The notes beneath the pieces are model-generated. The model was not told the DNA's origin and did not search any database. It saw nothing but the letters and a program-made list of their open reading frames with translations. Shown here in pieces: positions 20,221-28,601 of a DNA stretch of 64,000 nt. The translations under genes and the position numbers were made by a program. This DNA comes from Skermania piniformis (lineage in GTDB: Bacteria > Actinomycetota > Actinomycetes > Mycobacteriales > Mycobacteriaceae). Each line of letters opens with the position of its first letter. Positions within the stretch are counted from its first letter, which is position 1. The stretch covers positions 2,294,001 through 2,358,000 of the forward strand of contig NZ_CP079105.1 in NCBI RefSeq assembly GCF_019285775.1, in the 5' to 3' direction.

Positions 20221-20612
20221 GCTCGCTTGTTCTTCCGCTCGGCGGCGATGACGCTGCCGACCATGCTGTCCAGCTTCGCCCCGGACGCCCAGCCGACGTA
20301 GTGGGTGAGGAACAAGGCGATCTCGCGCAGCTGGTCCTCGGTCAGTTCCTCGTTGCGCAACGCCGAACCGATCTGGATTTCGGCTACATCGAACAGTCCC
20401 TGGGCAGTGAGCGCGCCGATCAGCAGCAGTCGCCGGTCCCGCACGGTCAGGCCCGGCCGGGACCAGATGTCGGCGAACAGGTGGTCGGCCGTGGCGGCGA
20501 AGAACGCGCCCGGCCCGTCGGCGAAGTCCCAGCCGTAGACCTCGCTCATCTTCGCCAGCCCGCGCTGCCGGCGCTCTTCGGCAGTTTCGGTTCCGGTCTC
20601 GTTGTCGCTCAT
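20217..20612 (-). CDS. Carboxymuconolactone decarboxylase (CMD) family protein
   Basis: 131 residues from ATG at 20612. All-helical CMD fold with RDRRLLLIGALTAQG and EDQLREIALFLTHYVGW, like Rv0771. The family ranges from 4-carboxymuconolactone decarboxylases to AhpD-type proteins; the AhpD Cys-x-x-Cys is absent, so a peroxidase role is unlikely. Overlaps both neighbours by four bases (ATGA), so it is translated as part of the aldehyde dehydrogenase operon. Confidence 0.88.
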   Translation of the reverse strand: MSDNETGTETAEERRQRGLAKMSEVYGWDFADGPGAFFAATADHLFADIWSRPGLTVRDRRLLLIGALTAQGLFDVAEIQIGSALRNEELTEDQLREIALFLTHYVGWASGAKLDSMVGSVIAAERKNKRA

Positions 20613-21505
20613 GCTTCCTGCCTCTCGATACCGGTGGGCACACCCAGCCCATCGGCGAACCGGGTCAACGCGAGTTCGGCCAGCGGCAGCGGTACGTCCA
20701 GCCGCGCGCCCAGCTCGGTCGCCAACGTCAGATCCTTCTCCCCCAGGTCTCGCACATGGCCCAGGACCGAATACCACGGATCGTCCGGCGGGATCGGAGC
20801 GGTGGTGTCGCGCAACATGATCGAGCCGGGGCCGCCGGTTATCGCATCGGAATGCCGGACCACCGTGCCCAGCTCGGTGATGTCGAGCCCGGACGCCTCG
20901 GCCAGCCGCTGCGCCTCGGTCGCCGCGGTGAACGCGACGAAGTGCAACAGATTGCGCGCCAGCTTCATCCGGGTGCCGGCGCCGACCGGGCCGGCGTGCA
21001 CGATCAGGTCGGCGAAGCAGCCGAACGGTTCCCGGATCCGCTCGATCGCGGCCGGGGTGCCGCCGGCCATCACCGCGAGTGTGCCCTGCTTGGCCGCACC
21101 GGCGCCGCCGCTGACCGGGGCATCGACGAACTCGACGCCGCGTTCGGCGCAGACCGCGGCCAGCCGTTCGGCGGTCCGGTCGCCGATCGTGGAGTGCACC
21201 GCGATCACCGTTCCCGGGGTAGCGGTGGCGAGGATGCCGCGCGGGCCGGTGACCACGTCGGTGACCTGGGCGTCGTCCAGCACGGTCACGCAGATCACAG
21301 CGGTCTCGGCGGCCAGCTCGGCCGGGTCGGCCGCGGCGCGGGCACCGTGCTCGACGAACTTGTCGGTCGCGCCGGGCCGGATGTCGCACACGGTGAGTCC
21401 GCCGCGCCAGGAGGTCAGGCCGCGCGCCATCGGCTTACCCATGTTGCCCAGGCCGATGAAACCGACCCGATCGACCGCTCGCTCGGTCGCCCCGTTCTCG
21501 CTCAC
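20609..21505 (-). CDS. NAD(P)-dependent beta-hydroxyacid dehydrogenase (3-hydroxyisobutyrate dehydrogenase-like)
   Basis: 298 residues from GTG at 21505. Rossmann motif VGFIGLGNMGKPMARGL, substrate-binding FVDAPVSGGAGAAKQG and the catalytic lysine in the GTRMKLARNLLHF helix identify the family. It oxidises a beta-hydroxyacid or reduces the semialdehyde. It overlaps the SDR stop and the CMD start by four bases each and corresponds in position to Rv0770. Intact. Confidence 0.92.
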   Translation of the reverse strand: MSENGATERAVDRVGFIGLGNMGKPMARGLTSWRGGLTVCDIRPGATDKFVEHGARAAADPAELAAETAVICVTVLDDAQVTDVVTGPRGILATATPGTVIAVHSTIGDRTAERLAAVCAERGVEFVDAPVSGGAGAAKQGTLAVMAGGTPAAIERIREPFGCFADLIVHAGPVGAGTRMKLARNLLHFVAFTAATEAQRLAEASGLDITELGTVVRHSDAITGGPGSIMLRDTTAPIPPDDPWYSVLGHVRDLGEKDLTLATELGARLDVPLPLAELALTRFADGLGVPTGIERQEA

Positions 21506-22134
21506 CGGATGATCTGTCCGCCGTCGACCGCGAGGATCTGCCCGGTCACCCAGGCGGCGTCGTCGGAGAGCAGGTAGAGGCAGGCGCCGACCAGGTCGTC
21601 CGGGGTGCCCATCCGCTTGATCGGGATCCGCTTGACCATGTCCTTGACGATGCTGCCGGGGGTGACGGTCTGGGTGGCCTCGGTGTCGATCGGGCCGGGG
21701 GCGATCGCGTTGATCCGGATGTTCGAGCCGCCCAGCTCGGTGGCCAATTGCTGGGTGAGGCCGTTGATCCCGACCTTGGCCAGGCCGTAGAAGCCGGAGT
21801 ACAGCCATGCCGCGGTGGAGGATTGGTTCACGATCGAGCCGCCGCCGGCCGCGACCATCGGCTGCCACACCGCGCGGGTCAGGTTCAGTGCGCCGTCCAG
21901 GTTCACCCCCATGAATTTCTTGTAGTAGTCCCAGGGGACGGTGAGCAGCAGGTCCAGCTTCATCTCGCCGTAGATCGCGGCGTTGTTCACCAGGTGGTTG
22001 ATCGTGCCGAATTCGGCGACGGTGGCGGCGACCACCACGGTAGCTCCTTCGGCGGCAAGCGCTTTCGCGTAGGCCTCGCCGATGCCCTGCGCGGCCCCGG
22101 TCACGATCGCGACCCGATCGGTGAATCTGCTCAT
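21502..22134 (-). CDS. Short-chain dehydrogenase (Rv0769-like) with an internal deletion
   Basis: 210 residues, about 38 shorter than relatives such as Rv0769. The start is normal (TGAAQGIGEAYAKAL), then VVVA runs directly into ATVAEFGTINHL, so strand 2, helix C and strand 3, including the acidic residue that sets NAD or NADP use, are missing. Downstream it is normal: NNAAIYG, the catalytic Ser in NQSSTAAW, Tyr-x-x-x-Lys in YGLAK and the C-terminal VDGGQIIR. The reading frame is kept. The enzyme should fold poorly or not bind cofactor, unless this is an assembly collapse. Second gene of the aldehyde dehydrogenase operon. Confidence 0.85.
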   Translation of the reverse strand: MSRFTDRVAIVTGAAQGIGEAYAKALAAEGATVVVAATVAEFGTINHLVNNAAIYGEMKLDLLLTVPWDYYKKFMGVNLDGALNLTRAVWQPMVAAGGGSIVNQSSTAAWLYSGFYGLAKVGINGLTQQLATELGGSNIRINAIAPGPIDTEATQTVTPGSIVKDMVKRIPIKRMGTPDDLVGACLYLLSDDAAWVTGQILAVDGGQIIR

Positions 22135-22165
22135 TTGATGTCTGCTCCTGCTGTGTCTGGTCGAA

Positions 22166-23635
22166 TCAGGCCGGGTAGGCGACCAATTTGGTCTCCAGGT
22201 ACTCCTCGAAGCCGGCGACGCCCATCTCGCGGCCGATGCCGGACTGTTTGTAGCCGCCGAACGGCGCGTCGGCGTGGTACCACAGCCCGCCGTTCACGCC
22301 GAGCGTGCCGGTGCGCACTCCCGCGACCACCCGCTCGATCCGGTCGGGGTCGGTGCCCCAAACCGCGCCGGACAGCCCGTACGGCGATTCGTTGGCCAGC
22401 CGGATCGCGTCGGCGTCCCCGTCGTGCGGGATGATCACCAGCACCGGCCCGAAGATTTCTTCCTGGGCGATCGTGGCGGTGTTGGCGACGCCGCCGATCA
22501 GCGTCGGTTCGACGAAGAAGCCACGCTCCCGATCGGTCGGGCGGCCCCCACCGATCAGGATGTCGGCGCCGTCCGCCCGGGCGCCGGCGAGGTAGCCCTC
22601 CACCCGGTCCCGCTGCCGCGCCGAAATCAGTGGACCGCAGATCGTTCCGGGGTTGTTCGGGTCACCGGGCGGTAGGGCGCCCAGGGTCGCGCGGGCGGCG
22701 GCAACGGCGTCGTCGTACCGTGCCCGCGGCACAAGCAGGCGGGTGGTCAGCGCGCAACCCTGCCCGGCGTGCACGACGACGGAGAACGCGGTGAAGCTGA
22801 CCGCGGCGCCGAGGTCGGCGTCGTCGAGCACGACGGCGGCGGATTTTCCGCCGAGTTCCAGGAAGGTCCGCTTGATCGTCGGCGCCCCGCCGGCCATCAC
22901 CGACCGCCCGGTCGCGGTGGAGCCGGTAAAGGTGATCATGTCGACCCGCGGGTCGCCGACCAGTTGGGCGCCGAGCGAGTGGTCGTCGGAGGTGACGAAG
23001 TTGAGCACCCCGGCCGGGATGTCGGTGTGCTCGGTGATCAGCGGGCCGAGCGTGGCGGCGCACCACGGGGTGTCCGGGGCGGGTTTGAGCACAACGGTGT
23101 TGCCGGCGGCCAGCGCGGGCCCGAGCTTGGCCAGGTTGATCTGGTGCGGAAAGTTCCACGGCGTGATCGCCCCGACCACACCCACCGCTTCGCGGCGAAG
23201 TTCTCGACGGCTGGTGATCCCCATCTGGGTGGCGGTGCCGAGATCGGTGGACCAGGTGTAGCTCTCGGCCAAATCGGCAGCGAAGGTCAGATCGCCGACC
23301 GGGCCTTCCAACTGCGGCCCGCTGGTCAGCATCCGCGGCGCGCCGACCTCGGCGATGGTGATCTCACGGAGTTCTTCGACGTGGGCTTGCATCGCGTCGC
23401 GCAGCTGGCGGATGCAGCGGGCGCGCAAGGCCGGGTCGCGGGACCACCCGGTCTCATCGAACGCCCGCCGGGCGGCGGCGATCGCGGCATCCATATCGGC
23501 CGGCGAGGCGTTGGCCGCCTGCCCGAGGGTTTCCTCGGTCGCCGGATCGATCGTCGGGAACACCCCGGCCGACCCGGGCACCAACTTCCCGTCGATCAGC
23601 AGCGCCGTTCCGCCGTCGGGGATCAGGCCGTTCAT
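22166..23635 (-). CDS. Aldehyde dehydrogenase (AldA/Rv0768-like)
   Basis: 489 residues from ATG at 23635. It shows the NAD-binding TPWNFPHQIN, the catalytic Glu in FLELGGKSAAVVLDDADL and the nucleophilic Cys in HAGQGCALTTRL, plus EEIFGPV. All catalytic residues are present. It opens the five-gene operon that ends at 18748. A palindrome lies 16 bases upstream of its start and is shared with the P450 promoters. By analogy with the mycobacterial CYP51 locus the substrate may be an aldehyde from lipid or sterol side-chain oxidation, but this is inference. Confidence 0.94.
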   Translation of the reverse strand: MNGLIPDGGTALLIDGKLVPGSAGVFPTIDPATEETLGQAANASPADMDAAIAAARRAFDETGWSRDPALRARCIRQLRDAMQAHVEELREITIAEVGAPRMLTSGPQLEGPVGDLTFAADLAESYTWSTDLGTATQMGITSRRELRREAVGVVGAITPWNFPHQINLAKLGPALAAGNTVVLKPAPDTPWCAATLGPLITEHTDIPAGVLNFVTSDDHSLGAQLVGDPRVDMITFTGSTATGRSVMAGGAPTIKRTFLELGGKSAAVVLDDADLGAAVSFTAFSVVVHAGQGCALTTRLLVPRARYDDAVAAARATLGALPPGDPNNPGTICGPLISARQRDRVEGYLAGARADGADILIGGGRPTDRERGFFVEPTLIGGVANTATIAQEEIFGPVLVIIPHDGDADAIRLANESPYGLSGAVWGTDPDRIERVVAGVRTGTLGVNGGLWYHADAPFGGYKQSGIGREMGVAGFEEYLETKLVAYPA

Positions 23636-23650
23636 CCGCACGCTCCGAAT

Positions 23651-23666
23651 ACCTGTCTGGACAGGT
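23651..23666. promoter_or_regulatory. Palindromic operator (site A) before the aldehyde dehydrogenase operon
   Basis: ACCTGTCTGGACAGGT has perfect 7-base arms around a 2-base centre and the core TGTC-NN-GACA. It sits 16 bases before the aldehyde dehydrogenase start, in a position to block transcription or initiation. The core recurs near 27.3, 34.5 and 43.2 kb. That a TetR protein binds here is inference. Confidence 0.7.
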
Positions 23667-23781
23667 GTACAGACCATAGTTCGCCAGGCTGGGGCGGCGC
23701 AAGCACTTGGCACGGAGGCGGGATTGTGGTCAGCCCGCAGCACGCCCTGGCGTGTCGTACTACCTCAGTAGTATCCTCGGC

Positions 23782-24072
23782 ATGTACGAATGGTGGCCAG
23801 GCGCAAGAGCTCAGCTGCAGAAGGCTGGAGTCGAGACATGGGAAGTAATCGACGTCGTGTACTCGGAGCGACGATGGCCCCGGCCGGTCCGCACTCCGGA
23901 AGGGGCGCCCGGGCTGAGCGTATGGGGACGCACCGGAGAGGGGCGACCACTAGTCGTGCTATTGCGTCGGCTGCACCAACCAGGAGCAGCTGACATCTGG
24001 CAGATTGTCCTGGCCGTACCGATGGGACCACGCCAGCTGAAAGAGTTCACCGCATGGGAGGCGAACCGATGA
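23782..24072 (+). CDS. Small protein, distant BrnT-like toxin candidate
   Basis: 96 residues from ATG at 23782. The start MYEWWPGARAQLQKAGVETW resembles the FEWDP...NLxKHGVSFEE opening of BrnT-type ribonuclease toxins, and the body alternates strands (LSVWGRTGEGRPLVVLL) and ends in a charged helix. It overlaps the next gene as ATGA, the usual toxin-antitoxin coupling. The resemblance is by eye; it could be an unrelated small protein. Confidence 0.55.
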   Translation: MYEWWPGARAQLQKAGVETWEVIDVVYSERRWPRPVRTPEGAPGLSVWGRTGEGRPLVVLLRRLHQPGAADIWQIVLAVPMGPRQLKEFTAWEANR

Positions 24073-24374
24073 CCAATCCGGACCTCGGCGAGGACCCGCA
24101 GGCCTACGTCGATTCGCTCACTTACACGGACGATGACCCGCCGGCTCTGCCACCGACCGCGACGGAGCTCGAGCAGAGCATGGTGGCGACCTCGCTGAAG
24201 TGGAGCCCCGAGATGCGTCGCCGGGTTCGGGACGTCTCCGCGGCATACGGGATCACGCCGTCGATGCTGATCCGTCAATACATCGAGCAGGGCCTGGCCG
24301 CCGAACAGCCCGACCGCATGATCTCGCTCAGCGACGCTTTTCGCGCGCTGTCGAATCTGCGGCCAACCGGCTGA
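24069..24374 (+). CDS. Ribbon-helix-helix-like antitoxin candidate
   Basis: 101 residues from the ATG in the ATGA overlap, with GGAGG seven bases upstream. The C-terminal half has VATSLKWSPEMRRRVRDVSA and YGITPSMLIRQYIEQGL, a strand-helix-helix pattern typical of CopG/BrnA antitoxins. The N-terminal half is acidic and Pro-rich. The protein is homologous to the next gene downstream. Predicted role is neutralising the preceding protein and repressing the operon. Confidence 0.62.
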   Translation: MTNPDLGEDPQAYVDSLTYTDDDPPALPPTATELEQSMVATSLKWSPEMRRRVRDVSAAYGITPSMLIRQYIEQGLAAEQPDRMISLSDAFRALSNLRPTG

Positions 24375-24485
24375 TCCCAGAGGCTGTATCCCACATGGGA
24401 GGCCCGGAGCGCACGTTCGCGTTTGCTGCGATCGCTCGGTAGGTTTCGACTACCAGATTGCGGCGTTCGAGGAATGGGACAACCG

Positions 24486-24827
24486 GTGAGCGACAACGAA
24501 TTCCACGATCAGGCGGCCGCCGAGGAAATGGCCGCCGCGTTTCGGGCCGGACAGGTCGTCTATGGCGAAGCCGTTGACGCGGACGAAGTCCTACCCAGCG
24601 CCGACAGACTGCCCGCCGATCCCGATGACCTACTGGTGCCGACGACCATTCGGTTGACGGTAGGACAACGGCGCCGAGCACAGGCGATCGCCGAGGAGCG
24701 CGGTATCGACATGACCACCCTGATCCGCGGCTGGGTCGCCGAAGGACTTGCCGAGATCGACAACGACCGCCGCGTCTCGCTCGCCGACGTCCGCCGCGCG
24801 ATCGCCAGCCTCCCTACCGGAGCTTGA
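24486..24827 (+). CDS. Second ribbon-helix-helix antitoxin-like paralogue
   Basis: 113 residues from GTG at 24486, 12 bases after a GAGGA. The pattern TTIRLTVGQRRRAQAIAEER followed by GIDMTTLIRGWVAEGLAE parallels the preceding gene, and both end in a Ser-Leu-x-D-xx-RAL/RAI helix and a Pro-Thr-Gly tail. A duplicated antitoxin with only one candidate toxin is unusual. It may serve a lost toxin or give the operon a second repressor. Confidence 0.58.
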   Translation: MSDNEFHDQAAAEEMAAAFRAGQVVYGEAVDADEVLPSADRLPADPDDLLVPTTIRLTVGQRRRAQAIAEERGIDMTTLIRGWVAEGLAEIDNDRRVSLADVRRAIASLPTGA

Positions 24828-24844
24828 GCCGCCTCCCCTGTCGT

Positions 24845-25276
24845 CTATCGGACGATCCAGCTCGGGAATCGTCGCGTCGCCCGCTTCTCCGGCCGATCGT
24901 AGTCACCTGACCTCCAGCTACCACCGTCTCCCCAGGCGTTGAGCAGAACTCCGACCCAACGCCCGTCGGCATCGATCAGCGAATGTTCTTCGGCATCACC
25001 GCGACAGAGCGCCTCCACAAGCCTCAGTGCGGGGACCGGCCGACTGGCGCCCTCGGCGACGTAGTCGGTGACAATGGTGAAACACCAGCCGGTTTCGATG
25101 CGGGCGGCCTCGTCGTCGAACCGGGTGACGGCGATCCTGCCCGACTGGTCACCTGGCGGAAGCGCGCGTGCCGTCAACAGCACCAGAGACTCGTGGACAA
25201 AGGTATCGGCGTTGTACTTCACCGCCAGGTCGCACAGTGCTACAACGAACGCGTCCCAGCCTCCCTGTTCCCTCAT
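24845..25276 (-). CDS. Hypothetical protein, 143 residues
   Basis: I do not recognise the family. The composition is globular: DAFVVALCDLAVKYNADTF, RPVPALRLVEAL and LLNAWGDGGSWRSGDYD. An AAGGAG ribosome site, lying inside the end of the gene at 25284-25559, precedes its ATG by about ten bases. The two probably form a short operon convergent with the antitoxin-like genes. No signal peptide or membrane segment. Confidence 0.6.
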   Translation of the reverse strand: MREQGGWDAFVVALCDLAVKYNADTFVHESLVLLTARALPPGDQSGRIAVTRFDDEAARIETGWCFTIVTDYVAEGASRPVPALRLVEALCRGDAEEHSLIDADGRWVGVLLNAWGDGGSWRSGDYDRPEKRATRRFPSWIVR

Positions 25277-25283
25277 CCTCTCG

Positions 25284-25559
25284 TCACTCCTTGTCAGTTA
25301 CAGGGATTGGCGACGGTACCCGAGTACTGCCAGGCCATCGATCCGGAGGGACGTCCGCCGTATACGCCGCTGCCGCTTGCCGCCGTTCGGCACTCCCCGC
25401 GTTCACACCTGAACTGGACTGCCCGGTATGTCGCTCGTTCGCCTCGGGCGCGGGATACGGAGTCGCATCGGGGCCGGAAACAATTGCCCACTCGCCGCCC
25501 TGCCTTCGCTCGATCCGCACGACGATCTCCAGCGTGCCGAGGGCCTGTACACCTCGCAT
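25284..25559 (-). CDS. Hypothetical protein, about 91 residues
   Basis: Frame from ATG at 25559 with a globular N-terminal half (LGTLEIVVRIERRQGGEWAI) and a Pro/Ser/Ala-rich, probably disordered, C-terminal half. It ends eight bases before the next gene on the strand and supplies its AAGGAG. No clear ribosome site lies in front of the ATG, so the true start may be further upstream or the 5' end may be lost under the divergent SDR. Function unknown. Confidence 0.45.
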   Translation of the reverse strand: MRGVQALGTLEIVVRIERRQGGEWAIVSGPDATPYPAPEANERHTGQSSSGVNAGSAERRQAAAAYTADVPPDRWPGSTRVPSPIPVTDKE

Positions 25560-25607
25560 ATCGCGGAGTGCGTAGATCGGCGTGCAGGAGAATGGAGAAC
25601 AGGTTTC

Positions 25608-26310
25608 GTGACGAACTCCAGAAGCGTCGTTGTCAGCGGCGGGGGTTCCGGAATGGGACGCGCCATTGCCGAAGCGTTTGCTGCTGCCGGCGACAGCGTT
25701 CTGATCCTCGGCAGGCGCGCCGACAAACTCGCCGAGGTTGCCAGTTCCACCGGCGGACGTCACGTAGCTTGCGACCTTTCGAACGCCGAGGACGGCGCGG
25801 CCGCCGCGGAGTCCTTCGACAAGATCGAGGTGCTCGTCAACTGTGCCGGTGGCAGGTCGTGCCGCAAAGGCCGCGACCTGGGAACCATCCGCCAGCGGTG
25901 GACCGACGACTTCGAGACCAACGTGCTGACCGTGGTGCTGCTCACCGAGGCGGCATTCCCGCACTTCGCGCCGGGCGCCCGGCTTATCACGATCGGTTCG
26001 ATTGCCGCGTGGCGTGGTAACGACTCGTACGGCGCGGTCAAGGCGGCGCTGCATGGATGGAACCATGGGGTAGTACCGCGGATGGCGGCAATCGGCGGTA
26101 CCTCGAACGTCGTGGTTCCGGGATTTGTCTCCGGCACAGAGTTTTTCGACGTCGAACTCACTGAGAACGACCTGGCCCGGCGGGCTGGTGAGTCGCTATT
26201 CGGGCGCGTCGGGCAAGTCGACGACATCGTCGGGATGGTCACCTACCTCGCCTCGCCGGCGGCCAATTTCGTGACTGGCCAGATCCTGGGGGTCAACGGT
26301 GGCGGGAAAA
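25608..26310 (+). pseudogene. Short-chain dehydrogenase whose 3' end is replaced by an IS remnant
   Basis: Starts at GTG 25608 behind AGGAGAATGGAG. It shows VVVSGGGSGMGRAIAEAF, NCAGG, the catalytic region ITIGSIAAW with YGAVK, and the end motif VTGQILGVNGGG. Just after this motif the sequence passes into an inverted ISAs1-transposase fragment, so the gene has lost its last few codons and its own stop. The frame stays open until the cyp123 stop at 28601. The enzyme core is complete, so a product with an unrelated tail could still be made. Confidence 0.75.
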
Positions 26311-26467
26311 TCTTTCCAGGGCAGTGTTTTTCAACTCCGCATGCAGCGTCGGCATGTCGCCTTGACGGTGAACACGTAGTCGCCGCCACCGGCGGCGATC
26401 AGGGCGGCGGTGTCGGTCCGGGCGTGGCGGGCGTCCATCGTCACCACCACGCCCGCGAGGGTTACAA
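26310..26467 (-). mobile_element. ISAs1-family transposase fragment
   Basis: The minus strand encodes VVVTMDARHARTDTAALI followed by GGGDYVFTVK and, after a one-base shift, GDMPTLHAELKN. This matches the middle of ISAs1-type transposases (TxDAxxxQ...DYxxxVKGNQPTLH). Only about 50 codons remain, with neither end of the element. It lies exactly between the truncated SDR and the DUF4352 gene, so an insertion followed by deletion has removed sequence there. Confidence 0.72.
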
Positions 26468-27153
26468 CGCGAGCAACGCTCCCCCCGAGAACGCCGAGTC
26501 GTGGCACTCGATCGCTTCCGGTACCGCACCTGGCGGGATGTCGAACGTCACGGTCGCCTCGATACCTAGACCGGGGTTGATGTCCTCCAGCCAATTCTCA
26601 TCGCTGATAGAGGTGGTCGCGTCGTATTTATTGCCGCTGACAATCAGATGTTGGTTGGAGGCGTGGAAGGTTCGGGCGTCGTCACCGATATTCGTCACCC
26701 GCAAACGGACGACGAAGAACTCGCCTTTAGCCTCATCCGGGTTGAACAAGCCCTCTTTCGTGGCCGATCGATCCACGCCGAGAACCTGGAACTCGAACTT
26801 GCCGTCGCGGACGGTGGTCCCTGCGGGAGCAACCGTCTCGGCCGCCGGCTTCACCGCCGCCGCCGTGGAAGACTCCCCCTTGCTGGACACGGTCTCCGCC
26901 GCGAGAGTCGAATTGGACTTGGCATCGGTGTTATCCGCACCGTCGACAACGGATCCCAAAGCGATCAATCCGAGGATCGTCGCTCCGAGTCCTAACCCAA
27001 TCTTCATTCCACCGGACATGCCCTGTTTCTGTGGCCGGCCAGCGACCGGAACCGGCGCAGCGAGGGGGCATAGTGCTGGGTCCACACCCTGCCGTCGAAG
27101 TAGCGCTGCCGTCGCGGGTCTGCTGGATCGGGATACCAGCCCGCTGCACTCAT
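26462..27153 (-). pseudogene. DUF2510-transmembrane-DUF4352 protein split by a one-base frameshift
   Basis: From ATG at 27153 (GAGGA upstream) the frame encodes a DUF2510 domain, AAGWYPDPADPRRQRYFDGR, ending WTQHYAP. The rest is in another frame: LAAPVPVAGRPQKQG, a membrane segment IGLGLGATILGLIALG, a Thr/Ala linker, and a DUF4352 domain with GKFEFQVLGVD and FFVVRLRVTNIGDDA. Adding one C to the C5 run at 27064-27068 (G5 on the plus strand) joins both parts exactly. So it is either a recent frameshift or a homopolymer error. The DUF4352 part could still start at ATG 27019. Normally such proteins are cell-surface proteins. Confidence 0.8.
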
Positions 27154-27304
27154 TCTGTTGGTCCTCCATATTCGCATCTCTCGCAGAGAGGCCCGCAAAC
27201 CTGCTCGGGACCGTATCACCCACCGTCGAGCCCCACCCACGGCGACCGCACGACATCTGTTCTACGACGAGCACCGCGTTGCCCCATCCCCGCACCAGTG
27301 ATAC

Positions 27305-27323
27305 TGTCCAGACACATGTCCAG
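27305..27323. promoter_or_regulatory. Operator (site B) upstream of cyp123
   Basis: TGTCCAGACACATGTCCAG contains the palindrome TGTCCAGACA and a second TGTCCAG half-site 12 bases on. It lies 73 bases before the cyp123 ATG. The same AGACACATGTCC string occurs at 33.9 and 34.5 kb. Confidence 0.7.
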
Positions 27324-27395
27324 CTATGTGTCTCCACGCTGCACGGCGCGCGGGCATCGACTGCGCGGGAACACCCGGAATGCGAGGTATGCGGG

Positions 27396-28601
27396 ATGAC
27401 TTCGACCTCCTTGGAGCCGTTCACGTTCGACCCCTACGACTACGGGTTCCATGACGACCCGTACCCGGTCTACGCCCGACTGCGCGCCGAGGCGCCGCTC
27501 TACCACAACCCCGAGATCGGCTTCTGGGCGTTGTCCCGGCACGCTGATGTGATCGCCGGGTTCAAGGACAACGCGCGGCTGTCGAACGCGAACGGGGTCT
27601 CGCTCGACCCGGCGGCCTGGGGCCCGCACGCGCACCGCACCATGTCGTTCCTGGCGATGGACGATCCCGGGCACCTGCGGCTGCGCCGACTCGTGTTCAA
27701 AGGGTTCACCCCGCGCCGGGTCACCGAGATGACCGACCGGATCCGCGAAATCACCCTGGACTACCTCGGACCCGCGCTGGAACGGGGCAGCTTCGATTGG
27801 ATCGACGAGCTCGCCGGCAAACTCCCGATGGACGTGATCTCCGAGCTGATGGGCGTCCCGCCGGCCGACCGCACCGAGATCCGCCGGCTGGCCGACCTTC
27901 TCGTGCACCGCGAAGACGGCGTGCTCGACGTGCCGCCCGCCGCGATCGATGCCGCGATCAAGCTGTTCACCTACTACACCGAATTGGTCGCCGGACGCCG
28001 CCGGTCCCCCGGCGACGACCTCACCTCCGCGCTGGTCGGGGCCGAGGTGGACGGTGACCGGCTGACCGACGAGGAGATCATCGGCTTCCTCTTCCTCATG
28101 GTGGTCGCGGGCAACGAAACCACCACCAAGCTGCTCGGCAATGCGCTGTACTGGGCGGGCCGCAACCCGGCCGAGTACGCCAAGGTCGTGGCCGAGCCCG
28201 AACTGGTGCCGGACTGGGTGGAGGAGACCTTGCGTTACGACACCTCCAGCCAGATCCTCGCCCGCAGTGCGACCACCGACATCGAGATGTACGGCGCCAC
28301 CATCCCGGCCGAGTCCAAGGTGTTGCTGCTGGCCGGCTCGGCCAACCGGGACGCCGCGGTGTTCGACGACCCCGACAGCTACCGGATCGACCGGGTGAAC
28401 CAGGGCAACCTGGCCAGCTTCGGCGCCGGCGTGCACTTCTGCCTGGGCGCGCACCTGGCGCGGCTGGAGGCCACGATCGCGCTGCGCGAGTTCGTCGACA
28501 GGGTCCGCGGATACCAGCTCGCCGATACCGGTATCGAACGCGTGCATTCGACGAACGTGCGCGGCTTCGCCAAACTGCCGATCACCGTGGAGGTCCGCTG
28601 A
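27396..28601 (+). CDS. cyp123: Cytochrome P450, CYP123-like
   Basis: 401 residues from ATG at 27396. It has the I-helix VVAGNETTTKLLGNA, ExxR in EETLRYDTSS and the heme-binding FGAGVHFCLGAHLA with Cys349 as iron ligand. N-terminal FDPYDYGFHDDPYP and C-terminal VHSTNVRGFAKLPI agree with my memory of M. tuberculosis CYP123 (Rv0766c), which also neighbours CYP51. Soluble class I P450 needing a ferredoxin, and one is encoded two genes on. Substrate unknown. The stop overlaps the next ATG by one base. Confidence 0.9.
   Translation: MTSTSLEPFTFDPYDYGFHDDPYPVYARLRAEAPLYHNPEIGFWALSRHADVIAGFKDNARLSNANGVSLDPAAWGPHAHRTMSFLAMDDPGHLRLRRLVFKGFTPRRVTEMTDRIREITLDYLGPALERGSFDWIDELAGKLPMDVISELMGVPPADRTEIRRLADLLVHREDGVLDVPPAAIDAAIKLFTYYTELVAGRRRSPGDDLTSALVGAEVDGDRLTDEEIIGFLFLMVVAGNETTTKLLGNALYWAGRNPAEYAKVVAEPELVPDWVEETLRYDTSSQILARSATTDIEMYGATIPAESKVLLLAGSANRDAAVFDDPDSYRIDRVNQGNLASFGAGVHFCLGAHLARLEATIALREFVDRVRGYQLADTGIERVHSTNVRGFAKLPITVEVR

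Noticed and set aside
25428-28601. A 1,057-residue open frame that could be called an SDR-P450 fusion protein
   Set aside because: The stretch 26330-27390 is antisense to an IS fragment and to the DUF2510/DUF4352 gene, and cyp123 has its own start and operator. The open frame results from loss of the SDR stop.
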